From the NCBI RefSeq assembly GCF_001956295.1, contig NZ_MRTD01000005.1, positions 124,001 to 188,000 on the forward strand: 64,000 nucleotides of DNA, read 5' to 3'. The notes under the pieces are model-generated. The model did not search any database, was not told the origin of the DNA, and saw only the letters and a list, made by a program, of their open reading frames with translations. Positions 17,494-26,755 of this stretch are shown here, piece after piece. This DNA comes from Paenibacillus sp. FSL A5-0031. GTDB taxonomy: Bacteria; Bacillota; Bacilli; Paenibacillales; Paenibacillaceae. Position numbers and translations under genes: made by a program. How positions within the stretch are numbered: position 1 is the stretch's first letter; each line of letters opens with the position of its first letter.

Positions 17494-18843
17494 ATGAAAA
17501 AATTATCTTTTAGATTTGCGCTTGTATTGGCATTATCCATTTGTTTAACATTGACGGCTGCTGCTTGCGGCAGCAAAAACACAGACACAAACAACGGCAA
17601 GAATAGTGGATCAACTTCTACGGAACAGCAAACGGTTACTTTCTGGTCTTGGGTTCCTACGGATGTTCAAGCGGAGAAAGCGATTGCGGCATTCGAAGCA
17701 GCTAACCCGAACATTAAAGTAGATTACTGGCGCGGTGAGCAAACAGACTTTCAGAAGAAGCTTCAAGTAGCGATGGCTGCCAACGAAGGTCCGGATCTAC
17801 TTGGTATGCAAGTTGGAGGCATGCTGAACCAATATGCCAACACGTTAGAGCCTATCGAAGCGCTTGCGGATACGAACTGGGGTACTGGCTGGCAGGACAA
17901 GTTCGTTAAAGCTTCTATCGATCAAGTAAGAGCAAAAGACGGCACAATGGTTGCACTGCCGCTTAACTTGACTGGCCAAGAATTTGTTCTTTACAACAAA
18001 ACGATTTTTGATAAATTGGGCATTACAAAAGTGCCGACAACGTATGAAGAGTGGTTGTCTGTAAATGCGACTATTCGTGAGAAAGGCAACGGCATCGTGC
18101 CAGTAGCTTTCGGAGCGAAGGACATTTGGCATGACGTTGATATGTTCGTAGCGCTTAGCAATCAATTCGCGCCAGGCAAAATCTATGAAGCAGAGCAAGG
18201 CAAAGCAGCTTGGACCGATCAAGCTTTCGTTGACACGATGACAGCATGGAGCAAGCTATTCACTGATAAAGTGATGCAAGACGGAGCTTTGGGCTTGTCT
18301 ACTTACCCAGATGCTCGTGACCAATACTTCTATTCTGGTAAAGCAGCGATGTTCTTGACTGGTTCTTGGCATGCAGGCTTCAGCCTTCCAGGCGGAGAGA
18401 AAGACGGAACAGCGATTGAAAACGATGAAACGGGCATTTTCTTGCTTCCGCAAATCGGACCAAACGAATCCAAAGCGGTTGCCAGCGTAGATACAGCACT
18501 TTCAATCAACAAAAACTCCAAAAACAAGGAAGCGGCTTGGAAGCTGCTTGAGTTTATGACACAAGGCGAAGGCCAACAAATTATGGCTGATTTCATTCAA
18601 GGATCACCAGCTAAGATTGGCGTTGAAATTCAATCGCTTGATCAATTTAAATTCGAATCCGAGCGTGAAGCGATCAAAACGGTAAACGATGCAATCGAAA
18701 ATGCAGTAGGCAAACGTCTGCTTGATTACCCTGAGCTTACGAATGCGATTGGTGTAGCGATGCAGGATGTTGCAGCAGGTAAAAGCATTGAAACCTCGCT
18801 TAAAGATATCCAGAAGGTTTCTGACGGGATCGACCGCAAGTAG
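17494..18843 (+). CDS. Sugar ABC transporter substrate-binding lipoprotein
   Basis: A 449-residue extracellular binding protein of the MalE/cluster-B class. A lipoprotein signal peptide ends in LTAAACGS, with the lipobox Cys near residue 25. The mature protein starts with a Ser/Thr/Asn-rich linker, then TVTFWSWVP and an IKVDYW segment typical of sugar-binding proteins. GGGGAGA lies before the ATG at 17494. With the two permeases and GH43 downstream it probably binds plant-derived oligosaccharides such as arabino- or xylo-oligosaccharides (inference from GH43). Confidence 0.9.
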   Translation: MKKLSFRFALVLALSICLTLTAAACGSKNTDTNNGKNSGSTSTEQQTVTFWSWVPTDVQAEKAIAAFEAANPNIKVDYWRGEQTDFQKKLQVAMAANEGPDLLGMQVGGMLNQYANTLEPIEALADTNWGTGWQDKFVKASIDQVRAKDGTMVALPLNLTGQEFVLYNKTIFDKLGITKVPTTYEEWLSVNATIREKGNGIVPVAFGAKDIWHDVDMFVALSNQFAPGKIYEAEQGKAAWTDQAFVDTMTAWSKLFTDKVMQDGALGLSTYPDARDQYFYSGKAAMFLTGSWHAGFSLPGGEKDGTAIENDETGIFLLPQIGPNESKAVASVDTALSINKNSKNKEAAWKLLEFMTQGEGQQIMADFIQGSPAKIGVEIQSLDQFKFESEREAIKTVNDAIENAVGKRLLDYPELTNAIGVAMQDVAAGKSIETSLKDIQKVSDGIDRK

Positions 18844-18881
18844 ATTCGAATTTTAGCAAGCAATAAGATTTAGAGCAGATA

Positions 18882-18917
18882 AAGAGCATGGATATGCGTG
18901 TTGGTATTCATGCTCTT
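18882..18917 (+). terminator. Intercistronic hairpin after the binding-protein gene
   Basis: AAGAGCATG (18882-18890) pairs with CATGCTCTT (18909-18917), followed by a TTCTTAT stretch. It probably causes partial termination, giving more binding protein than permease. Confidence 0.7.
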
Positions 18918-18968
18918 TCTTATACTCAAAACCTTATATTTGATAGGTAAATGAAGGGGTGATACACC

Positions 18969-19859
18969 ATGAACGGCAATCGTTCTGTTCTTTCCGGATG
19001 GAGAGCTTATTTATATATTTTACCAATTCTTATCGTATCGGGTTTATTTTTGTACTATTGCATAGGATTTACGGTTTATACGAGCTTTCATTCTTGGAAC
19101 GGCATTGACTCGGAGATGAAATATATCGGCTTTGATAACTATATCAAGCTGTTTGACGATAAGTCTTACCATATCGCACTGCGGAATAATCTCGTGTTCT
19201 TTATTTTTACAGTGGGCATTCAAGCGGCGCTTGGGTTAATGCTGGCGATACTGCTTCGCGCGAAGCTGCGGGGTCATTCTATCTTCAGATCAGTCTATTT
19301 CATACCGACCATTATGGCACCGATCATTATTGCAGCTATATTCCGTATCATTATGGATACAAACTTCGGAAGTCTGAATGAAGGATTGCGAGCTATAGGA
19401 CTTGATTTTCTAGCTGTATCCTGGCTTGGCGATCCCAAATATGCACTTATGTCGATTATTATCGTCAATATATTTGAATGGATGGGCTTTAGTATGACGC
19501 TATATTATTCAGCGCTTCTAGCCATTCCAGATGAAATATATGAATCAGCAAAAATTGACGGCTCCGGCTTCTGGAGGACGCTGTTCAAAATTACGGTTCC
19601 GCTCGTTGGCGGCACAACGTCTACACTCGTCATTCTTGGTATTGTCGGCTCGCTCAAAACGTTCGACATCGTATCGCTGCTTACTGGCGGCGGACCGGGG
19701 CGCTCGACAGAGTTTCTGACTACGTATGTGTATAAGAAGGCGATTGAGGAGTTTAATGGCGGGATGTCCGCTGCTGCAGGAGTTACCATTCTCATCATCG
19801 CTCTCATACTTGCCGTGCTGCAAATTCAGTATACGAACCGTCAACAAGGTGATTTATAA
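18969..19859 (+). CDS. Sugar ABC transporter permease (MalF/UgpA class)
   Basis: A 296-residue permease with six predicted membrane helices, the first at about 15-35. The EAA loop that contacts the ATPase is present (IYESAKIDGSGFWRTLFKITVPL, around residues 196-215). AAGGGGTGA precedes the ATG. The cluster has no ATPase gene; in Bacillus such importers share the general ATPase MsmX, which I assume here. Confidence 0.9.
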   Translation: MNGNRSVLSGWRAYLYILPILIVSGLFLYYCIGFTVYTSFHSWNGIDSEMKYIGFDNYIKLFDDKSYHIALRNNLVFFIFTVGIQAALGLMLAILLRAKLRGHSIFRSVYFIPTIMAPIIIAAIFRIIMDTNFGSLNEGLRAIGLDFLAVSWLGDPKYALMSIIIVNIFEWMGFSMTLYYSALLAIPDEIYESAKIDGSGFWRTLFKITVPLVGGTTSTLVILGIVGSLKTFDIVSLLTGGGPGRSTEFLTTYVYKKAIEEFNGGMSAAAGVTILIIALILAVLQIQYTNRQQGDL

Positions 19860-19878
19860 CCGTAAGGGGTGAGCTCAA

Positions 19879-20685
19879 ATGTTTATTAATTTACGCAAAT
19901 TAGATAAATGGATCATTCAAGCCGTGTTAGCCATAGTTGCGGTCGTTTGGTTGTATCCGCTTGTACAATCCGTCATTAAATCGCTCGGCATCAATGGGTT
20001 TGGCAATTATCTTGCCGTTATCAATCACCCAAAGGTCAATTATTTCCTAGTCGTTTTCAATAGCTTTTTTATTGCGGTATGCACAACTCTCGCAGTAGGT
20101 TTGCTAGCTACACTGGCTGCTTATGCCTTCTCAAAAATGCAATTCAAGATGAAAAACGTCCTGTTTTATTCGCTGGTTGCCTGCTTGGCTATTCCTGCGA
20201 CAGCGGTTATGTCACCGCTCTTTTTTACAGCAAAAACACTTGGCATTATGAATAGCTATTCAGGCGTCATTTTGCCATTGGTCGCATTCAACGCACCTTT
20301 CATGCTTCTTATTCTCAAAAACTATTTCGATTCCATTCCGAATGCGATTCTGGAAGCGGGCATGATTGATGGCTGCACATCCTTCCGAATGTACAGAACG
20401 ATCATGATCCCGCTTGGCATACCTGCTATTATTAATATTGCAGTGCTTACATTTATCTACTCATGGAATGACTATATCATTCCGCTGCTCCTCATTCGTG
20501 ATGAAAAGATGTATACCGTTACGCTGGCTACGCAATTTTTTACGGGTACAACAAATCAGACGCCAGAAATGGTCGCACAGCTTTATGCAGCGCTTATTTT
20601 GATGACTATTCCTTCCATTATTGTTTATATGTTCGGTCAGAATGCAATGAAATCAGGCTTAACGGCGGGCGCAGTAAAAAGCTAA
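19879..20685 (+). CDS. Sugar ABC transporter permease (MalG/UgpE class)
   Basis: A 268-residue permease with six predicted membrane helices and the EAA loop ILEAGMIDGCTSFRMYRTIM near residues 155-175. Separated by 19 bp from the first permease gene, with AAGGGGTGAG as ribosome site. Forms the heterodimeric channel with the preceding gene product. Confidence 0.9.
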   Translation: MFINLRKLDKWIIQAVLAIVAVVWLYPLVQSVIKSLGINGFGNYLAVINHPKVNYFLVVFNSFFIAVCTTLAVGLLATLAAYAFSKMQFKMKNVLFYSLVACLAIPATAVMSPLFFTAKTLGIMNSYSGVILPLVAFNAPFMLLILKNYFDSIPNAILEAGMIDGCTSFRMYRTIMIPLGIPAIINIAVLTFIYSWNDYIIPLLLIRDEKMYTVTLATQFFTGTTNQTPEMVAQLYAALILMTIPSIIVYMFGQNAMKSGLTAGAVKS

Positions 20686-20724
20686 TTAATGAGCTATTAG
20701 ATAAGCTAGAGGAGGACTATTATT

Positions 20725-22803
20725 TTGGATAAAAACATCGGACTGCCGCATCATGGCGGCGCATCGTATTTGAATCCGCTGAAGATCGGAGCGGGCGCAG
20801 GGCAACAGGAGCCGCTGACGCTCGTGCATCCCGATCCTTACCTTTTGAAATTTAACGGTCGTTATTATACCTATGCAACCGCGAAAGCTGGCGTAGTTGT
20901 GCTGCGCTCTAGTGATCTTGTAAGCTGGGAGCACTTAGGCTATGGATTTCAGCTGGAAGGGCATAAGGAATATTGGGCGCCAGCCGCTGTATATGAGAAT
21001 GGCCGCTTTTACTTATACGTATCATCCATGCCGATTACGGAAGAAGATGTGCATGAAGAGCGATTGATGGTTGCCGTTTCAGATACGCCGGAGGGCCCAT
21101 TCGAATACGTGCGTACGTTTTATGATACGTTTTCATTGGATGCGCATGTTGTGAAGGACGAGCAAGGCGATTATTATATGTTTTACTCCAATAATGAATA
21201 TTCGGGCGTGGATCGTGATCGTGCGGGCACAGTCATCCTGGTCGATAAAATGCTGGATATGGTTACGCCAGCCGGTGATCCGCAAATTGTCGTATTGCCT
21301 ACTATTGATGAGGAAATCTATGAGGAAAATCGGTTTGGCGACGGCCGTGACTGGCATACGATCGAGGGTGCTTTTTATTTGAAGCGCGGCACGAAGCATT
21401 ATATGATGTACAGCGGAAATGCGTATGTACGTCCGAATTATTTTTTGGGTTATTCGGTGGCAGACGGCAGCAAAGGCCAGCCGCTTCATGAGCTGGAATG
21501 GAACAAGTATCCTTCCGATGATCAATACGAGCCGCTTCTTCGCAAAAATGATGGTGTCGAGGGTGTAGGCCACAATTCCGTCGTGAGAGCTCCAAACAAT
21601 GTGGATTCATGGGTATTTTACCATGGCCGGAATGCTGACGATGTTCTTGACATGGACCGTGAGCAGCGGACGATGCGAGCAGATCCTCTGCTTTGGAGCG
21701 GTGATCGCCTCTATATTGCCGGCCCGACTTATACGCCGCAGACAGCGCCGGCGCAGCCAACATTCCGTGATCTGTTTGATGGCAGGGAAGAAGGTCTTGG
21801 CGAGTTGTGGCAAGCAGCTGCGGGCAGCTGGACAAGAGCAAATGGCGAAGCCCTTCAGACGAACCGTGCTGTTATCGCCGGGGCGGTCACGAAGTCTGCA
21901 TACAGCCACTATGTTCTTGAAGCAAGCGTGAAATGGTCGAAGGATCATACCGGCGGTTTATATGGCATTTATGCCGCGTATCAAGACGAAAGCAATTACG
22001 TGTCGGTCTTATTGGATGTCGGACGTAGAGTACTACGTGCTCATGCCGCCTATAAAGGGATTCAGCATGAAGCTATCGAGCATGCTTTGCCAGAGAGCTT
22101 TAACTTCGCCGTATACCATTTGCTGCGTGTGGAGAAAACAGGAGACAACTATCGTATTCAGCTTGATGAGGTTAAGGTAATAGATAAGCGATTCCCGATT
22201 ACCAGTGGCAGCGTAGGTTTACAAACGCGTTATACAGCTGCTTCCTTTGCAGGTTTTGAGGTTACGCGCCATTTGGCGTTAACGGATGCGAGCAGCACCG
22301 CATTTGCTGAGCAGCTAGAGCGGACAAGCGGCGATGGCATCTGCCGTGTTAGCGGCGGCGAGCTTCACTGCCGCAGCAAGCAAGGGCTGCGTACAGCTTG
22401 GTTATTGGATTCTTTAGGTGATGCAGCCTCAGGCGAGGCTTACCGTTTTGATACCGATATTCTCGTGAAGCGCGGTTCCGAATATGGCGTCTATGCCGCT
22501 TATACGGATGAGCGAAATTCGGTAGAAGCGGTATTGAATCGTACAGCCGGTTCCGTAACCGTATCGTCATGTATTGATGGGGAGGCATCTGTTTTATCCA
22601 GCGTTACTTTAGATGCGGCAAACTTCGATTGGACAGTCTGGCATACGCTTTCGAGTACGGTCGTTAACGGCTGCTTGACCATTCGACTGGACGATCAAGT
22701 CGTATTTGCAGGAGCTGTATCCAGCCTTGCAGGCTTGCCTGGTCTGGTGGGCGCAGGTGAAGCCTCATTCCGTGAAACGCGGTATACGATGCTTAATAAG
22801 TAA
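20725..22803 (+). CDS. Glycoside hydrolase family 43 protein with two C-terminal beta-sandwich modules
   Basis: A 692-residue protein. Residues about 30-335 form a GH43 five-bladed propeller: HPDPYLLKF holds the catalytic base Asp, FSLDAHVVKD the pKa-modulating Asp and TIEGAFYLKRG the acid Glu. Two concanavalin-like modules follow (about 345-515 and 530-690), starting FRDLFDG-like and with repeated YGIYAAYQDE / YGVYAAYTDE. No signal peptide, so it acts in the cytoplasm on imported oligosaccharides. Start is TTG after an AGGAGGA site. Arabinofuranosidase or xylosidase activity is likely; specificity is not resolvable. Confidence 0.88.
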   Translation: MDKNIGLPHHGGASYLNPLKIGAGAGQQEPLTLVHPDPYLLKFNGRYYTYATAKAGVVVLRSSDLVSWEHLGYGFQLEGHKEYWAPAAVYENGRFYLYVSSMPITEEDVHEERLMVAVSDTPEGPFEYVRTFYDTFSLDAHVVKDEQGDYYMFYSNNEYSGVDRDRAGTVILVDKMLDMVTPAGDPQIVVLPTIDEEIYEENRFGDGRDWHTIEGAFYLKRGTKHYMMYSGNAYVRPNYFLGYSVADGSKGQPLHELEWNKYPSDDQYEPLLRKNDGVEGVGHNSVVRAPNNVDSWVFYHGRNADDVLDMDREQRTMRADPLLWSGDRLYIAGPTYTPQTAPAQPTFRDLFDGREEGLGELWQAAAGSWTRANGEALQTNRAVIAGAVTKSAYSHYVLEASVKWSKDHTGGLYGIYAAYQDESNYVSVLLDVGRRVLRAHAAYKGIQHEAIEHALPESFNFAVYHLLRVEKTGDNYRIQLDEVKVIDKRFPITSGSVGLQTRYTAASFAGFEVTRHLALTDASSTAFAEQLERTSGDGICRVSGGELHCRSKQGLRTAWLLDSLGDAASGEAYRFDTDILVKRGSEYGVYAAYTDERNSVEAVLNRTAGSVTVSSCIDGEASVLSSVTLDAANFDWTVWHTLSSTVVNGCLTIRLDDQVVFAGAVSSLAGLPGLVGAGEASFRETRYTMLNK

Positions 22804-22831
22804 ATGTTATCATGCTGGTTTATGAAATATT

Positions 22832-22886
22832 GAGTCTGTTTCTCTAGGTCGCCAATGACCTAGAGGGACGGGCTCTTCTTTTTTTA
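22832..22886 (+). terminator. Terminator of the importer/GH43 operon
   Basis: CTCTAGGTC pairs with GACCTAGAG around a GCCAAT loop, extended by imperfect pairs, then a long T-run. Confidence 0.9.
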
Positions 22887-22981
22887 TAGCAAATCTACTA
22901 ATTTTTTGTGAGTTTTAATAGCAAGGAGATTATTTTGGCTGCGACTGGGAAAGAATAGAGGAGAAGGTCATTAATAGAACG

Positions 22982-23266
22982 ATGGGAATGATCGATATGA
23001 TGAATGTTCATTGGCGCCTTGCTGAGCTGTGGCTGCTGCAGGAGAAACGGAGCTTAACGGAGCAAGAAAGCTCAGAGCTAAACGCCTGCATGAAATTGAA
23101 TGCCAAGTATGCACAAAGACTTGCCGAACAATATAATTTTGGCTATATGGCGAGCATGACAGGTGATGAGGTTTGGCTTCAGGAAATCGCAGTCGAAATT
23201 GACAAGCTGGAGAGAACTCATGAATGCAAGCGTCCTTTGTTTTTTGAAGGCAAAACGGAAAAGTAA
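22982..23266 (+). CDS. Small hypothetical protein
   Basis: A 94-residue, mainly helical charged protein. It contains NVHWRLAELWLLQEKRSLT near the N-terminus and a central NAKYAQRLAEQYNF helix. GAGGAGAAGG lies upstream, with ATGs at 22982, 22988 and 22997/23000 as candidate starts. I do not recognise a named family; similar short proteins occur in Paenibacillus, but no function can be given. It is monocistronic. Confidence 0.55.
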   Translation: MGMIDMMNVHWRLAELWLLQEKRSLTEQESSELNACMKLNAKYAQRLAEQYNFGYMASMTGDEVWLQEIAVEIDKLERTHECKRPLFFEGKTEK

Positions 23267-23411
23267 GCAAGAAACGGCTTATTAATGAGCGTGTATTGGT
23301 ATGAAAAAAGAAATCGTCAAACGATCATTCACTAGTAATAAAGCTAGAATATAGGTTATTATGATAGTGATGATTTACATGTAGGGCATTCTAATTAAGA
23401 GGTGATAGGTT

Positions 23412-23828
23412 ATGGCTTTTCAGTCCGCAAACATCTTTGTGAATTTACCGATTAAAGATTTGAATAAGACAGTCGATTTTTTTACTAAATTAGGGTTTGA
23501 GTTCAACCCCCAATTTACGGATGAGAAAGCTACCTGTATGATCATCGGACCTAATATTTTTGCTATGCTGCTGGTTGAGCAATACTTCCAAACGTTTATT
23601 GATAAAGAAATTGCAGATCCATCAAAAACAGCTGAGGTCATATTGACATTATCCGCCGAAAGCAAAGAGCAAGTGGATGAGATTGTGAATAAGGCTTTGG
23701 AAGCTGGCGGTAAACCTGCTAAAGATCCAATAGACCATGGATTTATGTATAACTGGAGCTTTCAAGATATAAATAATCATCTATGGGAACTAGTGTATAT
23801 GGACCCAAGTGTGATTGAACAAGGGTAA
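23412..23828 (+). CDS. VOC-superfamily (glyoxalase/bleomycin resistance-like) protein
   Basis: A 138-residue single VOC domain: NIFVNLPIKDLNKTVDFFTKL opens the first beta-alpha-beta unit and SFQDINNHLWELVYMDP closes the second, with Glu in WELVYMD as a probable metal ligand. AGAGGTGATAGG precedes the ATG. VOC proteins include glyoxalases, dioxygenases and drug-binding proteins; nothing here settles which. Confidence 0.85.
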   Translation: MAFQSANIFVNLPIKDLNKTVDFFTKLGFEFNPQFTDEKATCMIIGPNIFAMLLVEQYFQTFIDKEIADPSKTAEVILTLSAESKEQVDEIVNKALEAGGKPAKDPIDHGFMYNWSFQDINNHLWELVYMDPSVIEQG

Positions 23829-23838
23829 GCGGAATAAT

Positions 23839-23895
23839 GCAGGGGCTGTCTTAAACGTAGATTTATGTGCGTTTTGGACAGCCCCTGCTTTGTTT
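23839..23895 (+). terminator. Terminator of the VOC gene
   Basis: GCAGGGGCTGTC... (from 23839) pairs with GACAGCCCCTGC (to 23888), followed by TTTGTTTTG. Confidence 0.85.
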
Positions 23896-23950
23896 TGTTA
23901 ATGGAGCTTAGACTGCGTGAATCCCTAAGCGTTGCTCTGCCGGCGATGCG

Positions 23951-24000
23951 CTCACTACTCACTACTCACTACTCACTACTCACTACTCACTACTCACTAC
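23951..24000. repeat. 7-bp tandem repeat, seven copies
   Basis: CTCACTA is repeated seven times without a single mismatch over 50 bp, in the non-coding space between two converging units. Not CRISPR-like (no spacers). Perfect copies suggest a recent or unstable expansion. Confidence 0.95.
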
Positions 24001-24026
24001 CATCTGGATTGCACCACTATTTTCAG

Positions 24027-24211
24027 TTAACGAACCCAGCAGCTCTTATTTAAACCATTTGTATTGAATTATAAATGTAGCGAACTCCAGCGTCCTTATT
24101 TCGAGAAAAACAGCGCAGAACATCCTATAAAACATGCGATAACGTCAATAAGGTTCGTTAGTATTCAAAACATGGGATTTTGTTCACAATAAGCATGATT
24201 CAGTTCGTTAG
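24027..24211. repeat. Cluster of TAACGAAC...CTTATT intergenic repeat units
   Basis: Two direct units of 25 bp (24027-24051 and 24077-24101, starting 50 bp apart) and two inverted units (24146-24161, shortened, and 24187-24211, 25 bp) share ends TAACGAAC or AGCGAAC and CTTATT. No gene is visible between 23829 and 24297, so this stretch holds only the terminator, the tandem repeat and these units. Confidence 0.5.
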
Positions 24212-24297
24212 AGTTGTGATCTGGGGAGGATTAGCCAGCATCTCGTTCCCAGTTTGTAAGAATAAGACCCCTTGAAGATGACATCAACCTCTGGTTA

Positions 24298-25368
24298 TTA
24301 GTTATGACGTGAAAACAGTTCCCATAAAAGCTCACGCCTGCTGTTTACGCCGGTTTTTGTGAAAATCGACTTTAAATGGTCTTGAACGGTATAGGCAGAA
24401 ATATGAAGAGACTTAGCAATTTCTTTAGTAGAAAATGCTTTGATGATCCGCTCTATAACCTCCTTCTCGCGAGAAGAGAGGGCGTATGCCTCTGATATGA
24501 GCGGAACAATATCGGATGGTTTAGCCGGCTCGATAAAGACCGCAAGCTGGGTCAAACCATTTGTCCCATCCAGCCTGCTCGCATGCAAGGATAAATAATG
24601 ACCGCTCGGCATCCGAATACATACTTTTGCTAACTTTGATTCACCCGATGAAGAGGCTGGCTTCGCCAGCGCCCGAGAGCAAATGGCTCTGATTGGTCTT
24701 GGCAGTGTATCGTCTTCTATTTGCTCTAAGCCTCTTAAGGCGGAAAGCCAGCGGCGGGCAACCTGATTGGAGGAATTTAATTGAAGCTGCTCGGACAGCA
24801 CCAAGAAGCCAGGCTCCTCTAAGCCTGCAACGCCCTCGGTCGACGGAAGCTCCAAAGCGTATTTCTTTAATGTTTTGGCTAAAATCGGAGCGACAGCGAC
24901 GATAAACAAAATTTCCGACTCAAGGAAAAAAGGCTCCCCTGACTTACGGAACAACGTCAAATATCCCCAGCATGAACCCTCACAGAGCAAAGCAGCACGC
25001 AGCTCGTCTCCGAATCCAGCAGGCAGTAGAACCTCTTGGTAACGACCGCTGCGCCCCAAGTGGCCCTCAGTGGCTTCGCTTAAGGAGGCTGCTGCCATTT
25101 CTGCCTGAGCTAACTGCTCATAGCTGTTGTAATCCTCATGCAAATATTCATATTCAAATAAATGATGATGAATTGCCTCAACGGACTCATTTGTAGTCGC
25201 CCCGATTGAGAGCAGAGTCATCGGATCAACAGAGGTGCAGCAGGCTCCTGCATAAGGCACGGCTTCTCTGATGATGGATAAGGCCGCTTCGCGATAAGCC
25301 TGTGATGTTATTGAAGCAACGGACAACTTATTTAATCGCTGCTTGACCGTATCTATAGTTAAAGACAT
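24298..25368 (-). CDS. LuxR-family transcriptional regulator with N-terminal GAF-like domain
   Basis: A 356-residue regulator. The C-terminal LuxR-type helix-turn-helix is clear (LSSREKEVIERIIKAFSTKEIA...ISAYTVQDHLKSIFTKTG, about 290-350). The N-terminal 170 residues look GAF-like, followed by a PAS-like stretch around 185-270. No receiver Asp motif, so it is not a response regulator. AAGGAGA precedes the ATG. It is divergent from the saccharopine-dehydrogenase-like gene and may control it (inference from position only). Confidence 0.8.
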   Translation of the reverse strand: MSLTIDTVKQRLNKLSVASITSQAYREAALSIIREAVPYAGACCTSVDPMTLLSIGATTNESVEAIHHHLFEYEYLHEDYNSYEQLAQAEMAAASLSEATEGHLGRSGRYQEVLLPAGFGDELRAALLCEGSCWGYLTLFRKSGEPFFLESEILFIVAVAPILAKTLKKYALELPSTEGVAGLEEPGFLVLSEQLQLNSSNQVARRWLSALRGLEQIEDDTLPRPIRAICSRALAKPASSSGESKLAKVCIRMPSGHYLSLHASRLDGTNGLTQLAVFIEPAKPSDIVPLISEAYALSSREKEVIERIIKAFSTKEIAKSLHISAYTVQDHLKSIFTKTGVNSRRELLWELFSRHN

Positions 25369-25436
25369 ACGCAGTCTCCTTCATTTCTGTATTCGGAATC
25401 CCACATTTATGGGATGGTCGTTTATTTTATCTCCAC

Positions 25437-25459
25437 TATAATTGAGAATAATTCTTAAT
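25437..25459 (+). promoter_or_regulatory. Candidate -10 with overlapping Fur-like box
   Basis: TATAAT (25437-25442) overlaps ATTGAGAATAATTCTTAAT (25441-25459), a near-perfect inverted repeat of the 7-1-7 Fur type (TGATAAT-N-ATTATCA; 11 of 14 positions). No good -35 is visible. If real, iron would repress the gene at 25553. Confidence 0.45.
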
Positions 25460-25552
25460 TCATTTTACATAATGGATGAGACGATGAACAGCTTTGCTGC
25501 TGCTTATATAGTAGACGGCTATGTTGATTTAAGAGAGGATAAGGGGACAGCT

Positions 25553-26671
25553 ATGAAAACAGACATCATTGTAGTAGGCGGCTACGGCCATGTGGGCGGG
25601 AAAATATGCAATCAGCTTGCGATTCATTATCCAGGCAACGTGTATGCGGCAGGCAGAAGTTTAGCGCGAGCTGAGCAATTTTGCCAGAGCGGTGGCGGGA
25701 AGGTAAAGCCGCTTCGCATTTCAGTGGAAGAACCGCTTAAGAAACAACAGCTTGAACGAGTAAAGCTTGTTGTGATGTGTTTGGATCAGATGGATACTGC
25801 CTTTGCGGAAGCTTGTTTGCTCGCTGGCGCGGACTATGTAGACGTATCGGCGAATGGTGCTTTTTTTGCAGCGATGGAGCAATTGAATAAAAGAGTGAAC
25901 GATCAGCAAGGTACTGCTGTATTAAGCGTCGGGCTGGCGCCAGGCCTGACGAATCTGCTGGCACTTAAAGCCGTGCAGTCGATGGATGAAGTGCAACGGA
26001 TTGATATCGGCATTATGCTGGGACTCGGAGATGCGCACGGCAAAGCGGCAATCGAATGGACAGTCGATAGTCTCTCACGGTCATTTCATATTACGGAATC
26101 AGGCAGCGCACGAAGAGTCAGCAGCTTTACGGAAGGGCTTAAAACAGATTTTGGCGCTGATTTAAAAGTCCGAACAGCCTATCGCTTCCCATTTTCCGAC
26201 CAAGAAACACTACCTCATACATTAGGCGTACCATCAGTATCTACGAGGTTATGCTTTGATTCGCGGATCGTCACCAGTGCGATAGCACTCTTTAAGGGAT
26301 TAGGATTCGATCGTCTGCTGCGATTAAAACCGATGAGAAGTTTGGCGATTCAACTGCTTGGTAAGCTTCGAGTCGGTTCTGCTCGTTACGCGGTAAAAAT
26401 AACAGGTTACGGTGTTAAATCAGGAGCAGAGACGTTAATCGAATTTGGACTGCAGGGTACAGAGGAGGCAGAAATTACAGCACAAACGGCAATTGCGGTA
26501 ACCATGGCTGTATACAGCTCGAATCTGCCAAAAGGAGTTTTTCATATTGAGCAATTATTTGAGCTCGATCTGTATGAAACAAAGCTTGAGCTGCGTTTAA
26601 AAGAGGACGAGAACAAGCTTTCAATCGCTGCCATCTCGAATATCGAGAGCTGGACTAGGATGAATATGTAG
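25553..26671 (+). CDS. Saccharopine dehydrogenase-like NAD(P)-binding protein
   Basis: A 372-residue protein. The N-terminal IIVVGGYGHVGGKI is a Rossmann GxGxxG, and GADYVDVSANGAFF plus SVGLAPGLTNLLA are typical of the saccharopine dehydrogenase/homospermidine synthase-like family. The start at 25553 follows AAGGGGA; the frame to 25442 would run through the -10 and Fur-like box. Substrate unknown; amino-acid or opine-type reductive chemistry is possible. A second product of the same transcript is not evident. Confidence 0.75.
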   Translation: MKTDIIVVGGYGHVGGKICNQLAIHYPGNVYAAGRSLARAEQFCQSGGGKVKPLRISVEEPLKKQQLERVKLVVMCLDQMDTAFAEACLLAGADYVDVSANGAFFAAMEQLNKRVNDQQGTAVLSVGLAPGLTNLLALKAVQSMDEVQRIDIGIMLGLGDAHGKAAIEWTVDSLSRSFHITESGSARRVSSFTEGLKTDFGADLKVRTAYRFPFSDQETLPHTLGVPSVSTRLCFDSRIVTSAIALFKGLGFDRLLRLKPMRSLAIQLLGKLRVGSARYAVKITGYGVKSGAETLIEFGLQGTEEAEITAQTAIAVTMAVYSSNLPKGVFHIEQLFELDLYETKLELRLKEDENKLSIAAISNIESWTRMNM

Positions 26672-26755
26672 TTTTTCAGATGATTCATTTGGTATAATTA
26701 GCATTAAATGCCTAAAATACTGAATCGGATTTAAGATAGGGAGATGGAGCTGAGC

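Noticed and set aside
21302..21841. 179-codon frame antisense to the GH43 gene
   Set aside because: It lies in a gene with all three catalytic carboxylates conserved and has no ribosome site.
23951..24000. Tandem repeat taken as a CRISPR array
   Set aside because: Units are 7 bp, continuous, with no spacers and no cas genes anywhere in the window.
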